A stretch of 64,000 nt of DNA, from contig NZ_QKNS01000010.1 in assembly GCF_003231285.1 (NCBI RefSeq), positions 1 through 64,000 of the forward strand. Direction: 5' to 3'. A model generated the notes under the pieces. It saw only the letters and a program-made list of their open reading frames with translations. It was not told the origin of the DNA and did no database searches. Made by a program: the position numbers and the translations under genes. Shown here piece by piece: positions 42,556 to 51,884 of this stretch. The DNA is from Hymenobacter sediminis (GTDB lineage Bacteria > Bacteroidota > Bacteroidia > Cytophagales > Hymenobacteraceae). Within the stretch, counting starts at the first letter, position 1. Each line of letters opens with the position of its first letter.

Positions 42556-43833
42556 ATGCTCCTCCTTCAAAACACCCGCATTGCCTCCGAAAATTCTCCT
42601 GTACTGCTCGAAGGCGACGTTCTGATTGTCGAAGGAAAAATCCAGGACATCGGCAGCAACCTCGCTATTCCCGAGGGCGCCCGCGTCATTGACGCGCGCG
42701 GCCGGGTTCTTATGCCGGCCATGTTTGACGCCCACGTCCACTTCCGCGCCCCCGGTTTTGAGAACAAGGAAACCATCACCACAGGTAGCGAAGCAGCCAT
42801 CAACGGCGGCGTGACCGGCGTGGTCATGATGCCCAACACCCGTCCGGCTCTCGATTCGGCAACGGCGGTGGCCACCGTGCTGGAAAATGCCAAGCACCGG
42901 GCCCGCATTCCGGTATACACCTCCGGCTGCGTCACCAAAAACCGCGAGGGCAAGGAGCTGGCGGAAATCGAGGGCATGCGCGAGCTCGGGGTAAAAATGC
43001 TTACCGACGACGGAGATACCACCAGCGACCCGGCAGTGTTGCTGCGGGCGATGCAGTACGCCACCGAGTTCGGGATGTTTTTCGCCAGCCACTGCGAGGT
43101 GCCGGAGCTGGCCGGGCCGCGTGCCCTGAACGAAGGAGTGATGAGTTACCGGCTGGGCATCAAGGGCTCGCCGGCCTGCGCCGAGGAAATTATTATTGAC
43201 CGTGACATTCGCCTGGCCCGGGCGGCAGGCGCGCACGTGCACATCCAACACGTGTCCAGCAAGCTCGGAATGGAAACCATCCGCTGGTGGAAGTCCCGCG
43301 GCGATGTGAAGGTGACGGCGGAAGTGGCCCCGCACCACCTCATGTTCACCGACGAGCACATCGGCGACTACGACACAAACTATAAGATGAATCCGCCGCT
43401 GCGGACGCAAGCTGATTGTGATGCCCTGTTAGAGGGGCTCATTGAAGGCGTCTTCGACCTCATTGCCACCGACCACGCGCCGCACACGCCGTTTGAAAAA
43501 GCCCAGGATTTCATCAGCGCGCCCAATGGCATCACCGGCTTGGATACGGCCCTGGTGTCGCTCTATCACTTCTTCGTTGAGCCCGGAAAGTTTGGGTGGG
43601 ACCTGGTAGTAAAGCGCTATTCGGCGGAGCCCCGCCGCCTGATGGGCCTGCCAGTACCCACCATCGAAGTCGGCCAACAAGCTGAGTGCGTCTTGTTCGA
43701 TACTGAGGCGGAAACGACCTTCACGAAGGAATTCATGAAATCCAAATCCCAGAATACGCCCTTCATAGACCAGACACTGAAAGGCCGGGTAGACCTAGTG
43801 ATTTTAGGCACAGAAATCCTGCTTGAGCGCTAG
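42556..43833 (+). CDS. pyrC: Dihydroorotase
   Basis: 425 residues from ATG 42556 (MLLLQNTRIASENSPVLLEG); an ATG 27 bases earlier adds only a non-homologous stretch. The amidohydrolase fold has the metal site DAHVHFRAPGFENKE (usual DxHxHxRDPG, here with Ala for Asp), ATDHAPHT near residues 304-311 with the catalytic Asp, and NTRPALDS in place of the usual 'NTxP'. It closes carbamoyl-aspartate to dihydroorotate. Same strand as pyrB, 92 bases after it, so co-transcription is likely; a terminator lies at 43919-43957. Confidence 0.92.
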   Translation: MLLLQNTRIASENSPVLLEGDVLIVEGKIQDIGSNLAIPEGARVIDARGRVLMPAMFDAHVHFRAPGFENKETITTGSEAAINGGVTGVVMMPNTRPALDSATAVATVLENAKHRARIPVYTSGCVTKNREGKELAEIEGMRELGVKMLTDDGDTTSDPAVLLRAMQYATEFGMFFASHCEVPELAGPRALNEGVMSYRLGIKGSPACAEEIIIDRDIRLARAAGAHVHIQHVSSKLGMETIRWWKSRGDVKVTAEVAPHHLMFTDEHIGDYDTNYKMNPPLRTQADCDALLEGLIEGVFDLIATDHAPHTPFEKAQDFISAPNGITGLDTALVSLYHFFVEPGKFGWDLVVKRYSAEPRRLMGLPVPTIEVGQQAECVLFDTEAETTFTKEFMKSKSQNTPFIDQTLKGRVDLVILGTEILLER

Positions 43834-43918
43834 CCATTGGCTGCGCTGGGACCAGCCTTTTTAAGTTTGGCCCCAAACTTCGGCTGCCACTTGTGCTGGA
43901 GCGCTAGCTTTGTGGCCG

Positions 43919-43957
43919 CGGAAAAGGGTTTCCAACCGGATACCCTTTTCCGTTTTT
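43919..43957 (+). terminator. Terminator between pyrC and purE
   Basis: CGGAAAAGGGT (43919-43929) pairs perfectly with ACCCTTTTCCG (43942-43952) and is followed by TTTTT. About 85 bases past the pyrC stop, it ends the pyr transcript; it lies 126 bases before purE, so a role as an attenuator of purEK cannot be excluded. Confidence 0.75.
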
Positions 43958-44082
43958 CACCAGCAAGGCAAGGCGCAACTCAACCGCAAGCTGCCCAAAC
44001 GCAGGTTTGGGCGGGCAACCACGCCTAAAATCACGTTTTTTCGATTACCTGGGGATTATCAATCCCCGCTACACGGCCCATC

Positions 44083-44616
44083 ATGAGTACCCATCTTCCA
44101 TCTGATACCCCTAGCCCCAACACCACCCTGGGCACGCCCCTGATCGGCGTTGTCATGGGCTCCAGCAGCGACTGGGACACCATGCAGCATGCCGTGCAGA
44201 TTCTCTCGGACTTCGGTGTGGCCTACGAAGCGCGCGTGGTGTCGGCCCACCGCATGCCCGACGACTTGTTTGCCTACGCTGAACAAGCCGGCCCGCGCGG
44301 CTTGCAGGCCATCATCGCTGGCGCGGGTGGGGCTGCCCACCTGCCGGGCATGATGGCTGCCAAAACCACGCTGCCCGTGCTGGGAGTGCCGGTGGCCAGC
44401 CGCCATCTGCAGGGGGTAGATTCACTACACAGTATCGTGCAAATGCCTAAAGGGGTCCCCGTGGCCACGTTTGCAATTGGCACTGCCGGGGCGGCCAATG
44501 CAGCCTTGTTCGCGGTCAGCCTGCTGGCCCTGCACAACCCGGATCTGGCGACCAAGCTGCAGGCGTTTCGGGCTGAACAAACCGAGGCCGCTCGCGCCAT
44601 GACGCTGCCCGTATGA
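44083..44616 (+). CDS. purE: N5-carboxyaminoimidazole ribonucleotide mutase
   Basis: 177 residues. The class I PurE motifs are present: [20 protein letters not shown] at about residues 23-42 and the catalytic [18 protein letters not shown], followed by [20 protein letters not shown]. It isomerises N5-CAIR to CAIR in purine synthesis and works with PurK, whose gene overlaps by four bases (ATGA). ATG 44083 gives the usual ~15-residue lead before the motif. Confidence 0.96.
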   Translation: MSTHLPSDTPSPNTTLGTPLIGVVMGSSSDWDTMQHAVQILSDFGVAYEARVVSAHRMPDDLFAYAEQAGPRGLQAIIAGAGGAAHLPGMMAAKTTLPVLGVPVASRHLQGVDSLHSIVQMPKGVPVATFAIGTAGAANAALFAVSLLALHNPDLATKLQAFRAEQTEAARAMTLPV

Positions 44617-45863
44617 ACGCCGATACTCACATTGCAGCTATGACCCCGGTTTTCCCGGGCAGTGTGGACGCCGCCGGCCAGCGAGCCACCTTAGGGGTTT
44701 TAGGGGGCGGCCAGTTGGGCCGAATGTTTGTGCACGCCGCCCAGCGCCTGGGGTACTTCACCGCCGTGCTGGAGCCCGATGCGCAAAGCCCGGCCGGGCT
44801 GGTGAGTCACCACCACATCCAGACCGACTACGACGACCCGGCCGGGCTGGCGCAACTGGCCCAGCTGTGCCAGGCCATCACCACCGAGTTCGAAAACGTG
44901 CCGGCCCAGGCTTTGCAAACGCTGGCGCAGGCTCGACCCGTGGCGCCGAGCGCGGCCGTGGTAGGTATTGCCCAAAATCGCATCGAGGAAAAAGCCCACT
45001 TCGCGGCCTGCGCTAACTTGTCGGGGGTGACCTGCGCGCCCTATGCCGTGATTGAAACGCTGGCTCACCTGCAGGCCATTCAGGGCGACCAGGCTGATTT
45101 GCTGCCTGGCATCCTGAAAACCGCACGCATGGGCTACGACGGCAAAGGACAGATCCGCGTCAAGACGAGCGGTGAGCTGGCTGCCGCCTGGGCGGAGTTG
45201 GGTGGCGTTGCCTGCGTGCTGGAAAAAATGCTGCCGCTCACCGCCGAGTGTTCGGTGCTGGTAGCGCGCGGCTGGGACGGACAAGTCGTTAGTTTCGCCC
45301 CGCAGCGCAACGTGCACGTCAATGGTATTCTGGCCGTGACCCACGCCTACGAAGGGAATATGCCGTCATCCCTAGCTGATAGGGCCCGCGACGCTGCCGT
45401 TTCCATCGCGCACCATATTGGCTATGTCGGAGTGCTCTGCGTCGAGTTTTTTGTGGTGGAAGACGGCAGCGTGCACGGCGGCCTGGTGGTCAACGAGATG
45501 GCTCCGCGCCCGCACAACAGTGGCCATTACACCTTGGATGCCTGTGACGTGTCACAGTTTGAGTTGCAGGTGCATGCCATGGCGGGCTTGCCCTTGCCGC
45601 AGCCGCGCCAGCATTCCCCGGCCATCATGCTCAACCTGCTGGGCGACGTGTGGTTTGACGCCAGTGGGCAACTTCAGGAGCCGGACTGGCATTCCGTATT
45701 AAGCCTGCCCGGAACTCATTTGCACCTGTACGGCAAGGTGGAGGCGCGCGCAGGCCGCAAGATGGGCCACCTGACCATCACCGGTCCGGATGTCACCAGT
45801 GTCACAACCGTAGCGCGGCAAGCTGCTGATCTGCTCAACTTGCCGGGTCTGAACGCCATCTAG
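44613..45863 (+). CDS. purK: N5-carboxyaminoimidazole ribonucleotide synthase
   Basis: 416 residues from ATG 44613, overlapping the purE stop by ATGA. PurK ATP-grasp enzyme: [20 protein letters not shown] near the start, [35 protein letters not shown] and [20 protein letters not shown], which are the ATP/Mg-binding and PurK-specific stretches. It uses ATP and bicarbonate to carboxylate AIR. The N-terminus is about 28 residues longer than most PurK proteins, so an internal start at ATG 44640 (MTPVFPG) is possible. Forms an operon with purE. Confidence 0.95.
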   Translation: MNADTHIAAMTPVFPGSVDAAGQRATLGVLGGGQLGRMFVHAAQRLGYFTAVLEPDAQSPAGLVSHHHIQTDYDDPAGLAQLAQLCQAITTEFENVPAQALQTLAQARPVAPSAAVVGIAQNRIEEKAHFAACANLSGVTCAPYAVIETLAHLQAIQGDQADLLPGILKTARMGYDGKGQIRVKTSGELAAAWAELGGVACVLEKMLPLTAECSVLVARGWDGQVVSFAPQRNVHVNGILAVTHAYEGNMPSSLADRARDAAVSIAHHIGYVGVLCVEFFVVEDGSVHGGLVVNEMAPRPHNSGHYTLDACDVSQFELQVHAMAGLPLPQPRQHSPAIMLNLLGDVWFDASGQLQEPDWHSVLSLPGTHLHLYGKVEARAGRKMGHLTITGPDVTSVTTVARQAADLLNLPGLNAI

Positions 45864-46382
45864 ATGCCCCTGTCTGAACGTGACCAAGTCAACCGAAGGG
45901 CAGGCACCTTCTTATGGCAGCAAGTGGGATACGTGTTCTTTAAGCAGAAACATTACCCGTGGTTTGCTTTCAAGCGGATGCGCATTTCTTATGGTTAACA
46001 AAGTTCGATACGCCCGGGCCTAATAACACAAGTCTCCTCTATGCTCACCAAATCGGACCTGCACCAGCCTTTTTACTTTACAAAGGCGGGTAATGGGAAC
46101 GTTAGGTCCATGTACTCCGGCGTCGTGGTAGTCAGCGTAGGCTAAGCGCTGGTAGTGGCTCGGCAGGAGTCCTGATCCAGCTTTCACGTACGAGCAGGTG
46201 CAGGTAAGAGGTCCCTTATCTGAAATCGCTCAAGCGCTAGCCCTAACCAGGAGGGTTTTACGCACGCGTCCGAGCAAGCAGTAGCTGCCACTCTGTAGAC
46301 TTGCTCCTTGGGTCTACCTGATTCGGGCCGCAGGCAGCACGAGCGGCTTGAATTCCGGTAAGCAGCGCGTCAGGACAAATCC
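45864..46382. other. Intergenic stretch after purK
   Basis: About 520 bases with no gene I can support; short frames lack features. It ends in the bidirectional terminator at 46383. Confidence 0.35.
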
Positions 46383-46412
46383 AAAGCCCCGGCCTGGGTA
46401 GGCCGGGGCTTT
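46383..46412. terminator. Bidirectional terminator between purK and the 46433 gene
   Basis: AAAGCCCCGGCCT (46383-46395) pairs perfectly with AGGCCGGGGCTTT (46400-46412), loop GGGT, with T-rich flanks on the + strand and A-rich on the other, so it works for both converging genes. Confidence 0.8.
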
Positions 46413-46432
46413 TGGTTTTATCGTTTTCTGAA

Positions 46433-46882
46433 CTAGGCGGCCTGTAGCTCTGACTCGTAGTAGCAGTCCCAGTACCCGTTGTTCAACCGGTATACGTTCA
46501 GCCGATACACCAGCCCTAGGGCAGGGTGACGTGCTTTTACCTGCCCCCGCCAAATAATTGTGCGCACCTGCGCGCCGGGCTCGGGCTGCACGGATTGACC
46601 TACTGCAAAGGCGTAGGGAACAGGCGTTAGGTCGGGCATGGTGTTATCGAGCAGGGCAACAGGCGCGTGCTGCTTGTTGGACTTGGGCTGGGAGACAATA
46701 ATCCCGTTGCACTCCTCTTCGTGCCAAGCGAGCAACTCCCCACAGTGCGCACACACAGCTGCTCCTCCCTCTTCTTGGAAGACAATGGATACTGTTTCCT
46801 CCAAGGCCCGTAAGCTCTGCTCCTCTTCCAGCAGAGCTGGATCAAGCAGTACCGTTGAAGCACTTTTTCTTCTGGTAACCAT
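46433..46882 (-). CDS. Hypothetical protein with a CxxC knuckle
   Basis: 149 residues. Two parts are visible: residues 1-75, acidic and helical (LLDPALLEEEQSLRALEETV) with VCAHCGELLAWHEEECNG, a possible zinc site of CxxC plus His/Cys; and 80-149, a small beta-rich domain with RTIIWRGQVKARHPALGLVY and YWDCYYESELQAA, which resembles an SH3-like/modification-site fold. I do not recognise a family. It has its own terminator (46383-46412) and normal codon use, so it is likely real. Confidence 0.6.
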   Translation of the reverse strand: MVTRRKSASTVLLDPALLEEEQSLRALEETVSIVFQEEGGAAVCAHCGELLAWHEEECNGIIVSQPKSNKQHAPVALLDNTMPDLTPVPYAFAVGQSVQPEPGAQVRTIIWRGQVKARHPALGLVYRLNVYRLNNGYWDCYYESELQAA

Positions 46883-47568
46883 TACTACGCAGGCTAAATA
46901 TCTAAGCTAAATTAATGACTGCTAATCATATTGGCAAATTCACTCGCAGGGCGCGGACGGTTACCTTACTTTAACTGTAGTAGGGAAGCAGTCTCTTATA
47001 CAATACCCCACATGGCCTTCTTAAGGGAACCCGATAGTACAGTCATACCAGTAAACGCCAGTCGTGGCACGCCGGCGAAGTGCGGGCTTCTACTACGAAT
47101 CGAGTTGCTTTGATCCTGCTAACGTGAGTTTCTCGCTTACGGCAGGTTCTGGCTCCAGCAGGCAATAGTTTATCAGGGAATAGATGGATCGTCCTTGTTC
47201 CCTTAACTGTAAGGCCTCCGCGCTGCCACAGGGTTTAACCCTGCTATAAGGTGGATGTCGAAGACTAAAGCCCTGACCCCAGCTTGCCTACGATTCAGAA
47301 AAAGGGTTCACCCTACCGGGGTACCACCAGCGCACGAGAAGCCGGGGAGCCAGTTCTTCTCTAGCCTGGTGTCCATATCGCCAGGGCAAACCGGAAAGGG
47401 CAATACAATGATAATTTACTGCTGGCAACATCCACCGCTGCCTACAGGTTCTGCTTGCTCATCCGTCCCCTGTTGCTCATGAAGCCTGGCTTGTTGTTCT
47501 CATTGCTAGCTCCGTACCGCAAGCCCTTGCGGCAAAGTTCAATCACTCCTTCTTCGCCCGCAGCCACG
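46883..47568. other. Intergenic stretch
   Basis: About 690 bases with no supported gene; several short frames only. It should contain the promoter of the 46433 gene (- strand) and that of the 47569 gene (+ strand). Confidence 0.35.
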
Positions 47569-47958
47569 ATGGAGAGGGTACCTCCCAAGGCCTTTTTGTA
47601 CCAGGCAACAGCGGGGTGGTGGGCAAGGGCCGGACTGGGTAGTAGCCTGCTGCTGCTAGCGGGTCTGGCAAAGGGGCAGGGCCAACTGGCGGACAGTACC
47701 ACACGACCCGCCCAGGATCTGGTCCTCACGGGCCAAGTAGTGAGCGTGAGCCAGGTGCCCATTGCCGGGGCAACCCTGTGGCTGAAGGGTACTTCCGTGA
47801 TAACTAGCACCAATGCTGACGGCAAGTTTTTACTGCGGCCGACTACGCCTGGCCCGTACACCTTGCAGGTGGAAGCCGCGCGGTTTGTCCGGGCGGAAAC
47901 CGTGACAAATGGGCAAGGCCCGATACTGATTAGGCTCTACCCACTGGTGCGCCGTTGA
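47569..47958 (+). CDS. Small secreted carboxypeptidase-regulatory-like domain protein
   Basis: About 129 residues from ATG 47569; the frame is open to 47455 with non-coding-looking residues. A hydrophobic signal sequence (LGSSLLLLAGLAKGQGQ) is followed by one CarboxypepD_reg-like beta-sandwich at about 50-125 (LTGQVVSVSQVPIAGATLWL, TSTNADGKFLLRPTTPGPYT). It ends right after this domain (IRLYPLVRR), where a TonB plug would begin, so it is either a free-standing domain or a receptor cut short. Nothing recognisable follows for ~100 bases. Confidence 0.55.
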   Translation: MERVPPKAFLYQATAGWWARAGLGSSLLLLAGLAKGQGQLADSTTRPAQDLVLTGQVVSVSQVPIAGATLWLKGTSVITSTNADGKFLLRPTTPGPYTLQVEAARFVRAETVTNGQGPILIRLYPLVRR

Positions 47959-48024
47959 ACAGGGGGAGTAGGCACACATCTTATTGGGAGCAGGTGTTGA
48001 GTGGATGGAGCTGACCCCGTACAT

Positions 48025-48040
48025 TGGGAAAGCTTTCCCA
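48025..48040. promoter_or_regulatory. Perfect palindrome upstream of the chitinase gene
   Basis: TGGGAAAGCTTTCCCA is a perfect 16-bp dyad, 21 bases before ATG 48062. A candidate operator; no second copy noticed. Confidence 0.3.
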
Positions 48041-48061
48041 TACGCATTGAGTATCATTGCC

Positions 48062-49159
48062 ATGCGAACCATTCTGTATGTAGCACTGCTGCTGGTCATG
48101 ACCGGAAGCAGGTCGATTCTACCCGCCCGCCCAGCCCCGAAGCCCGGCCTGGCGATTATTGCGTACTACGCAGGCAACGCTACCGGTTTTCGGCAATACC
48201 CGACGGAAAAACTTACGCACATTATCTACAGCTTTCTGCACCTGCAAGGCGCGAGGCTCGCCTTCGATACTCCGCAGGACCAAGCTACGGTAGCCGCACT
48301 AGTTGCCCTCAAGCAGCAGCACCCGCAGCTGAAAGTGCTGCTGTCGCTGGGCGGCTGGGGCGGCTGTGAGACCTGCTCGCAGGTGTTTGCTACGGCACAG
48401 GGCCGCAGTGCCTTTGCCACCTCCGTGAAAGAAATACTGACTGCCACCCACACCGACGGCATCGACTTGGACTGGGAGTACCCGGCCGTAGCTGGCCCTC
48501 CCGGTCACCGCTTCGCCCCCGAAGACCGCCACAACTTTACTTTGCTGGTACAGGCGCTGCGCGCCACGCTGGGCAGCGCCTACGAGATTAGCTTTGCCGC
48601 CGGGGGCTTCCCCGAGTACCTGCAACAGGCCGTTGAGTGGCAGGCCGTGATGCCGCTGGTCGACCGCGTGAACCTGATGAGCTATGACTTGGTCAACGGC
48701 TACAGCACCACTACGGGTCACCACACACCGCTGTATTCTACCCCGCGGCAGGTGCCTTCGGTAGACGACGGGGTGCGTTTTCTTGACTCGGTAGGGGTAG
48801 CCCCGGGAAAGATTGTCATTGGCGCGGCCTTTTACGCCCGAATCTTCCGCGGCGTGGCCGGCCGCCACCAGGGCTTGCAGCAAGCCGGGACGTTCAAGCA
48901 GGCCGTCAACTACAAGGATTTTGCTGACAGTTTATCGGCAGCCCGGGGCTTCTCTTTCTACTGGGATGAGCTAGCGCAGGCTCCCTATGCCTACAGCGCG
49001 CAGCGGCAGGAGTTCGCCACGTTCGACGATGCACAGTCGATTCGGCTGAAGACCCGGTATGCCCGCAAAAAGCAGCTTGGCGGCATCATGTTTTGGGAAC
49101 TGACCGGGGATAAGCCCCGGCAGGGTTTGCTGGAGAGCCTGCACCAGGCGGCTCACTAG
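48062..49159 (+). CDS. Glycoside hydrolase family 18 (chitinase-like)
   Basis: 365 residues from ATG 48062 (MRTILYVALLLVMTGSRSIL, signal peptide); ATG 47984 in frame would add 26 odd residues. The GH18 TIM barrel is complete: SFLHLQG, KVLLSLGGWGGC (SxGG motif) and the active site DGIDLDWEYP with Asp 132, Asp 135, Asp 137 and acid/base Glu 139, then LMSYDLVNG (the M-x-Y-D) and GGIMFWELTGD. It hydrolyses chitin or chitin-like beta-1,4-GlcNAc chains outside the cell or in the periplasm. No binding module; single gene. Confidence 0.93.
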   Translation: MRTILYVALLLVMTGSRSILPARPAPKPGLAIIAYYAGNATGFRQYPTEKLTHIIYSFLHLQGARLAFDTPQDQATVAALVALKQQHPQLKVLLSLGGWGGCETCSQVFATAQGRSAFATSVKEILTATHTDGIDLDWEYPAVAGPPGHRFAPEDRHNFTLLVQALRATLGSAYEISFAAGGFPEYLQQAVEWQAVMPLVDRVNLMSYDLVNGYSTTTGHHTPLYSTPRQVPSVDDGVRFLDSVGVAPGKIVIGAAFYARIFRGVAGRHQGLQQAGTFKQAVNYKDFADSLSAARGFSFYWDELAQAPYAYSAQRQEFATFDDAQSIRLKTRYARKKQLGGIMFWELTGDKPRQGLLESLHQAAH

Positions 49160-49900
49160 CTTACGCCAGGGTGACCCGTTTTGTCTGATGACTGGTGCTG
49201 CCGGGCGGCCCGTTGGTTCCGGGGTAAACGCAACATGAAAATGCTTGGCTTACCACCGGATCAGGCTATGGCAGCAGGAAACAAAAGAAAGGCAGGCCGC
49301 CCGCAAGGGTATCGCCTTGGTTACCTGGAGGCTTACCGAACCGAACCGGATGGGCACGAGTTGATACGGTTTGCGGCTCCCACTTTGTTCGAGGAGAGCA
49401 GAAAGCACAGTTCACCCGTTAAAGCACGTGTTAGCGCACTCACCTAGCTGGAGTATTCCGTTACGCAAAGCATGCTAGTCGGTTGGAGAGTAGGCGCTTG
49501 TCTAAAAGATGCTAGTGGCTTAAAAATACCGCTTGTCGACGACGACGGATGACGATGCCTCGACAACACAAGTATTGGTAACGCGTGACTTCGACAGTAC
49601 ACTGTGGCTAGGTAAGCATTCTTGCTACTTATTTAGGACTCCTGGTACTAGGGTTTCATGACGGTCCCCGGGTGCTTAACCGCTTCGGATAGCCTGCGCC
49701 GACAGCCGCTAACGCGGGGACACACCCGAGAGATACCCCCTCAGTAGCCGTGGGTACAATGAAAAATAGCCTAGGACACTAACAAGACCTAAGGATAGGA
49801 GAAAGAGTGACGCACCTTTCTTGCGGTGGCGATGCCGGCTGCTGTAGTTTTTTTGTCTGGTTGGCAACTAACTGAGAAAAGCCCCCTGCAAACCAGCATC
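49160..49900. other. Intergenic stretch
   Basis: About 740 bases. An 88-codon frame at 49181-49447 has no features I trust. No repeat or clear hairpin found. The promoter of the sigma-factor operon must lie near its right end. Confidence 0.35.
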
Positions 49901-50398
49901 ATGGCCACCGAGCAACTCTTTCTTGCCCAACTCAACCAGCACCTGGGCATTGCCTACAGGATAGCGCAGGCCTATCAGCCCGAGTTGGACGAGCGGGCCG
50001 ATTTGCTGCAGGAGATGATTTATCAACTCTGGCGGTCGTATCCGTCTTTCACGGGACAGGCAAAGTTTTCTACCTGGATGTACCGCGTATGCCTGAACAC
50101 AGCCTTGATAGCCCGGCGCACGGCGCGCAAACGAGAAACTGAACCCCTGATGGGCTGGCACGAACAAATTCCTGCCCCGCCGCCCGATGACCGTGAGCAG
50201 GCTATCCGGCAGCTATTTGATGCCATTGCGATGCTCTCGCCCCTGAACAAAGCCATTGTGCTCCTCTACCTGGATGACTTGAGCTACGAGGAAATTGCCA
50301 CCATCACGGGCCTGTCGCAAACCAACGTGAGTGTCCGGCTGGTCCGGATTAAAAAAGAATTGAAGTCGCGTCTACCTGTCAACCCTACCACTCCCTAA
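49901..50398 (+). CDS. ECF-type RNA polymerase sigma factor
   Basis: 165 residues from ATG 49901 (ATG 49826 upstream is not supported). Region 2 is RADLLQEMIYQLWRSYPSF with the core-binding and -10 helix, followed by FSTWMYRVCLNTALIARRT. Region 4 is LSYEEIATITGLSQTNVSVR, the -35 helix-turn-helix. A short acidic linker (PPPDDREQ) joins them. Followed after three bases by a membrane protein that is a likely anti-sigma factor. Confidence 0.93.
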   Translation: MATEQLFLAQLNQHLGIAYRIAQAYQPELDERADLLQEMIYQLWRSYPSFTGQAKFSTWMYRVCLNTALIARRTARKRETEPLMGWHEQIPAPPPDDREQAIRQLFDAIAMLSPLNKAIVLLYLDDLSYEEIATITGLSQTNVSVRLVRIKKELKSRLPVNPTTP

Positions 50399-50401
50399 CC
50401 A

Positions 50402-51022
50402 ATGTCAACAATGGATGAATTGAAGCACGCCTGGGCGATGGGTATACCGGGCCTAACGGAAGGACTGCGGATGGAGCAGGTCCAACTTCTATCTATTACC
50501 AAAGCCAGGAGTGCCCGGCAGGTCAACCGAGCCATGCGCTATTTCTGGGCCTCACTAACGCTCCAACTTATCGTGTACGGGCTGCTAAGTCATGTGTTTG
50601 TCCGCTTGTGGGGCGTGCTAGCGGTACAGGTGCTTTGCTTAGGAGGAGCGTTGCTCTACCTACCCTTCACGATCGTGCTGTTGCGGCAATTCAAGCGAAT
50701 TGCCCGGGCCAGCCCGGCCCGGCTGGCAGCAGGCGCTTCCCTACGAGCAGGTGTCCAGCAGCAATATGAGAGCCTGCGGACCTTCTACCGGTTCAAGCGC
50801 GGCTATGAATACCTACTGATTCCGCTTTCTAGCGCGCTAGGAGTGTGGTTGCTTTTCCGACTCTACGTGCCGGGAGCCATCCCGCAACATCCAACGGGGG
50901 GGCTCTTGAGCTACCTACTTGTTCTGCTGGCATGTGGATGGGCCATTCAGCGGGAAAACCGCATCCACTTCGAGCAACCTCTGCAGGAGTTGAAAGATCT
51001 GTTGATGGAATTCAGTCAATAA
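50402..51022 (+). CDS. Membrane protein, probable anti-sigma partner
   Basis: 206 residues. A ~40-residue cytosolic N-terminus (MSTMDELKHAWAMGIPGL) is followed by four transmembrane helices, at about residues 48-68, 70-95, 136-156 and 163-182, with a basic loop and a helical C-terminus (LQELKDLLMEFSQ). It starts three bases after the sigma-factor stop, and in Bacteroidota such membrane proteins commonly hold the ECF factor. No zinc anti-sigma motif (HxxxCxxC) is present, so the role is inferred from position. Confidence 0.6.
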   Translation: MSTMDELKHAWAMGIPGLTEGLRMEQVQLLSITKARSARQVNRAMRYFWASLTLQLIVYGLLSHVFVRLWGVLAVQVLCLGGALLYLPFTIVLLRQFKRIARASPARLAAGASLRAGVQQQYESLRTFYRFKRGYEYLLIPLSSALGVWLLFRLYVPGAIPQHPTGGLLSYLLVLLACGWAIQRENRIHFEQPLQELKDLLMEFSQ

Positions 51023-51044
51023 CCCTATAGCACCGTCTGCGGAC

Positions 51045-51320
51045 ATGAAAACCTGGCTCCTCCTGGGCCTGGCCGCAAGCCTGTGTGGTTGCGGCAGCCG
51101 GCAGCAGACGAATCGGCTGCCCCAGCCGCAACAGGGAGTCGTCAATGCCAATGGCATCATCCTGGCCCCAAACCAGGAAGCCATCTTACTGACTGCCGGG
51201 ACCAACAGAAAACTGACAGCATGGCCCACTTCCTTTTGCCATTCATTAGCCCGTCGGGGCTATCTGGTGATTGGTTTCGATAACCGCGACGCGGGACTTT
51301 CGAGTCGCGGAAAGACCTAG
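51045..51320 (+). pseudogene. Truncated lipoprotein alpha/beta hydrolase
   Basis: 91 codons from ATG 51045. A lipoprotein signal (MKTWLLLGLAASLCGCG, lipobox Cys 16) is followed by the start of an alpha/beta hydrolase: VNANGIILAPNQEAILLTAG (strands 1-3), KLTAWPTSFCHSLARRGYLV and GFDNRDAGLSSRGKT, which is the 'G-F-D-x-R-D-x-G-x-S' step before the nucleophile elbow. The frame stops there; the nucleophile, acid and base are all missing, and no continuation was seen in the next ~300 bases. Probably the stump of a lipase/esterase gene, last in the sigma-factor operon. Confidence 0.65.
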
Positions 51321-51600
51321 CGTAAACCACCGGCATGCGTGGAAACAAGGATAGTGGAGCGAGAAGACGGGGAATAAGGCAGCGCCAGACAGTACTAGTA
51401 GCCCCTTGGGGAACGTGTAGATAGTGCATCGAAAGAGCCGTTATCAACCCTGCCCGTTAGAGTTGCCCACGCGATTACCTACCTACTACGCGGAAGTGTA
51501 CCAACATATGCTTCTACAAAGACGCGCCTGATTCGATTAGCAATTCCCAGGAGATTGTACTACCCGAGGGGTTACTGCAGCAGTAGGGGAAGCAAACAAA
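51321..51600. other. Intergenic stretch
   Basis: About 280 bases, without the missing hydrolase parts or any other gene I recognise. Confidence 0.35.
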
Positions 51601-51628
51601 AAAGCCTCGGCCAAATGGTCGGGGCTTT
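51601..51628. terminator. Terminator downstream of the Kazal-type gene
   Basis: AAAGCCTCGGCC pairs (two wobbles) with GGTCGGGGCTTT around AAAT; on the - strand it is followed by TTTTTTTG, matching the 3' end of the 51654-51884 gene. Confidence 0.7.
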
Positions 51629-51653
51629 CTTGTTTACGGCCAGTTATTCCTGA

Positions 51654-51884
51654 CTAATTACCGCATGCTCCTTTCGTGTAGGTGGTCACGCCAGCCCGAT
51701 GAGCATAGCAGGCATTGGAATACGTCACACCGTTGCTACACACCGGATCGTACACATCCAGACATTGATAGGGTGGACGCACGGCAGCGGCCTGGCTGGT
51801 GGCAGTGACCGGTGCGGGGGTAACCTGGTCCTTCGAGCAGGCTCCCGTTACCAACAGGAGAGCAAACAGAGCAAGTTGTTTCAT
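51654..51884 (-). CDS. Kazal-type serine protease inhibitor, lipoprotein
   Basis: 76 residues from ATG 51884 (MKQLALFALLLVTGAC). The lipobox ends at Cys 16. After a Thr/Ala/Pro linker comes the Kazal core CLDVYDPVCSNGVTYSNACY and AGVTTYTKGAC with the C-x6-C-x6-Y-x3-C-x(n)-C pattern; two further Cys of a full Kazal domain (before CLDV) are absent, so it is the two-disulfide short form frequent in Bacteroidota. It probably inhibits secreted serine proteases at the cell surface. Single gene with own terminator. Confidence 0.8.
   Translation of the reverse strand: MKQLALFALLLVTGACSKDQVTPAPVTATSQAAAVRPPYQCLDVYDPVCSNGVTYSNACYAHRAGVTTYTKGACGN

Noticed and set aside
41480-45863. A single pyrBC-purEK operon
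   Set aside because: A strong terminator at 43919-43957 separates the two pairs, so they are more likely two transcripts.
49181-49447. An 88-codon frame after the chitinase gene
   Set aside because: No motif, no signal peptide, and basic, odd composition; not enough support for a gene.
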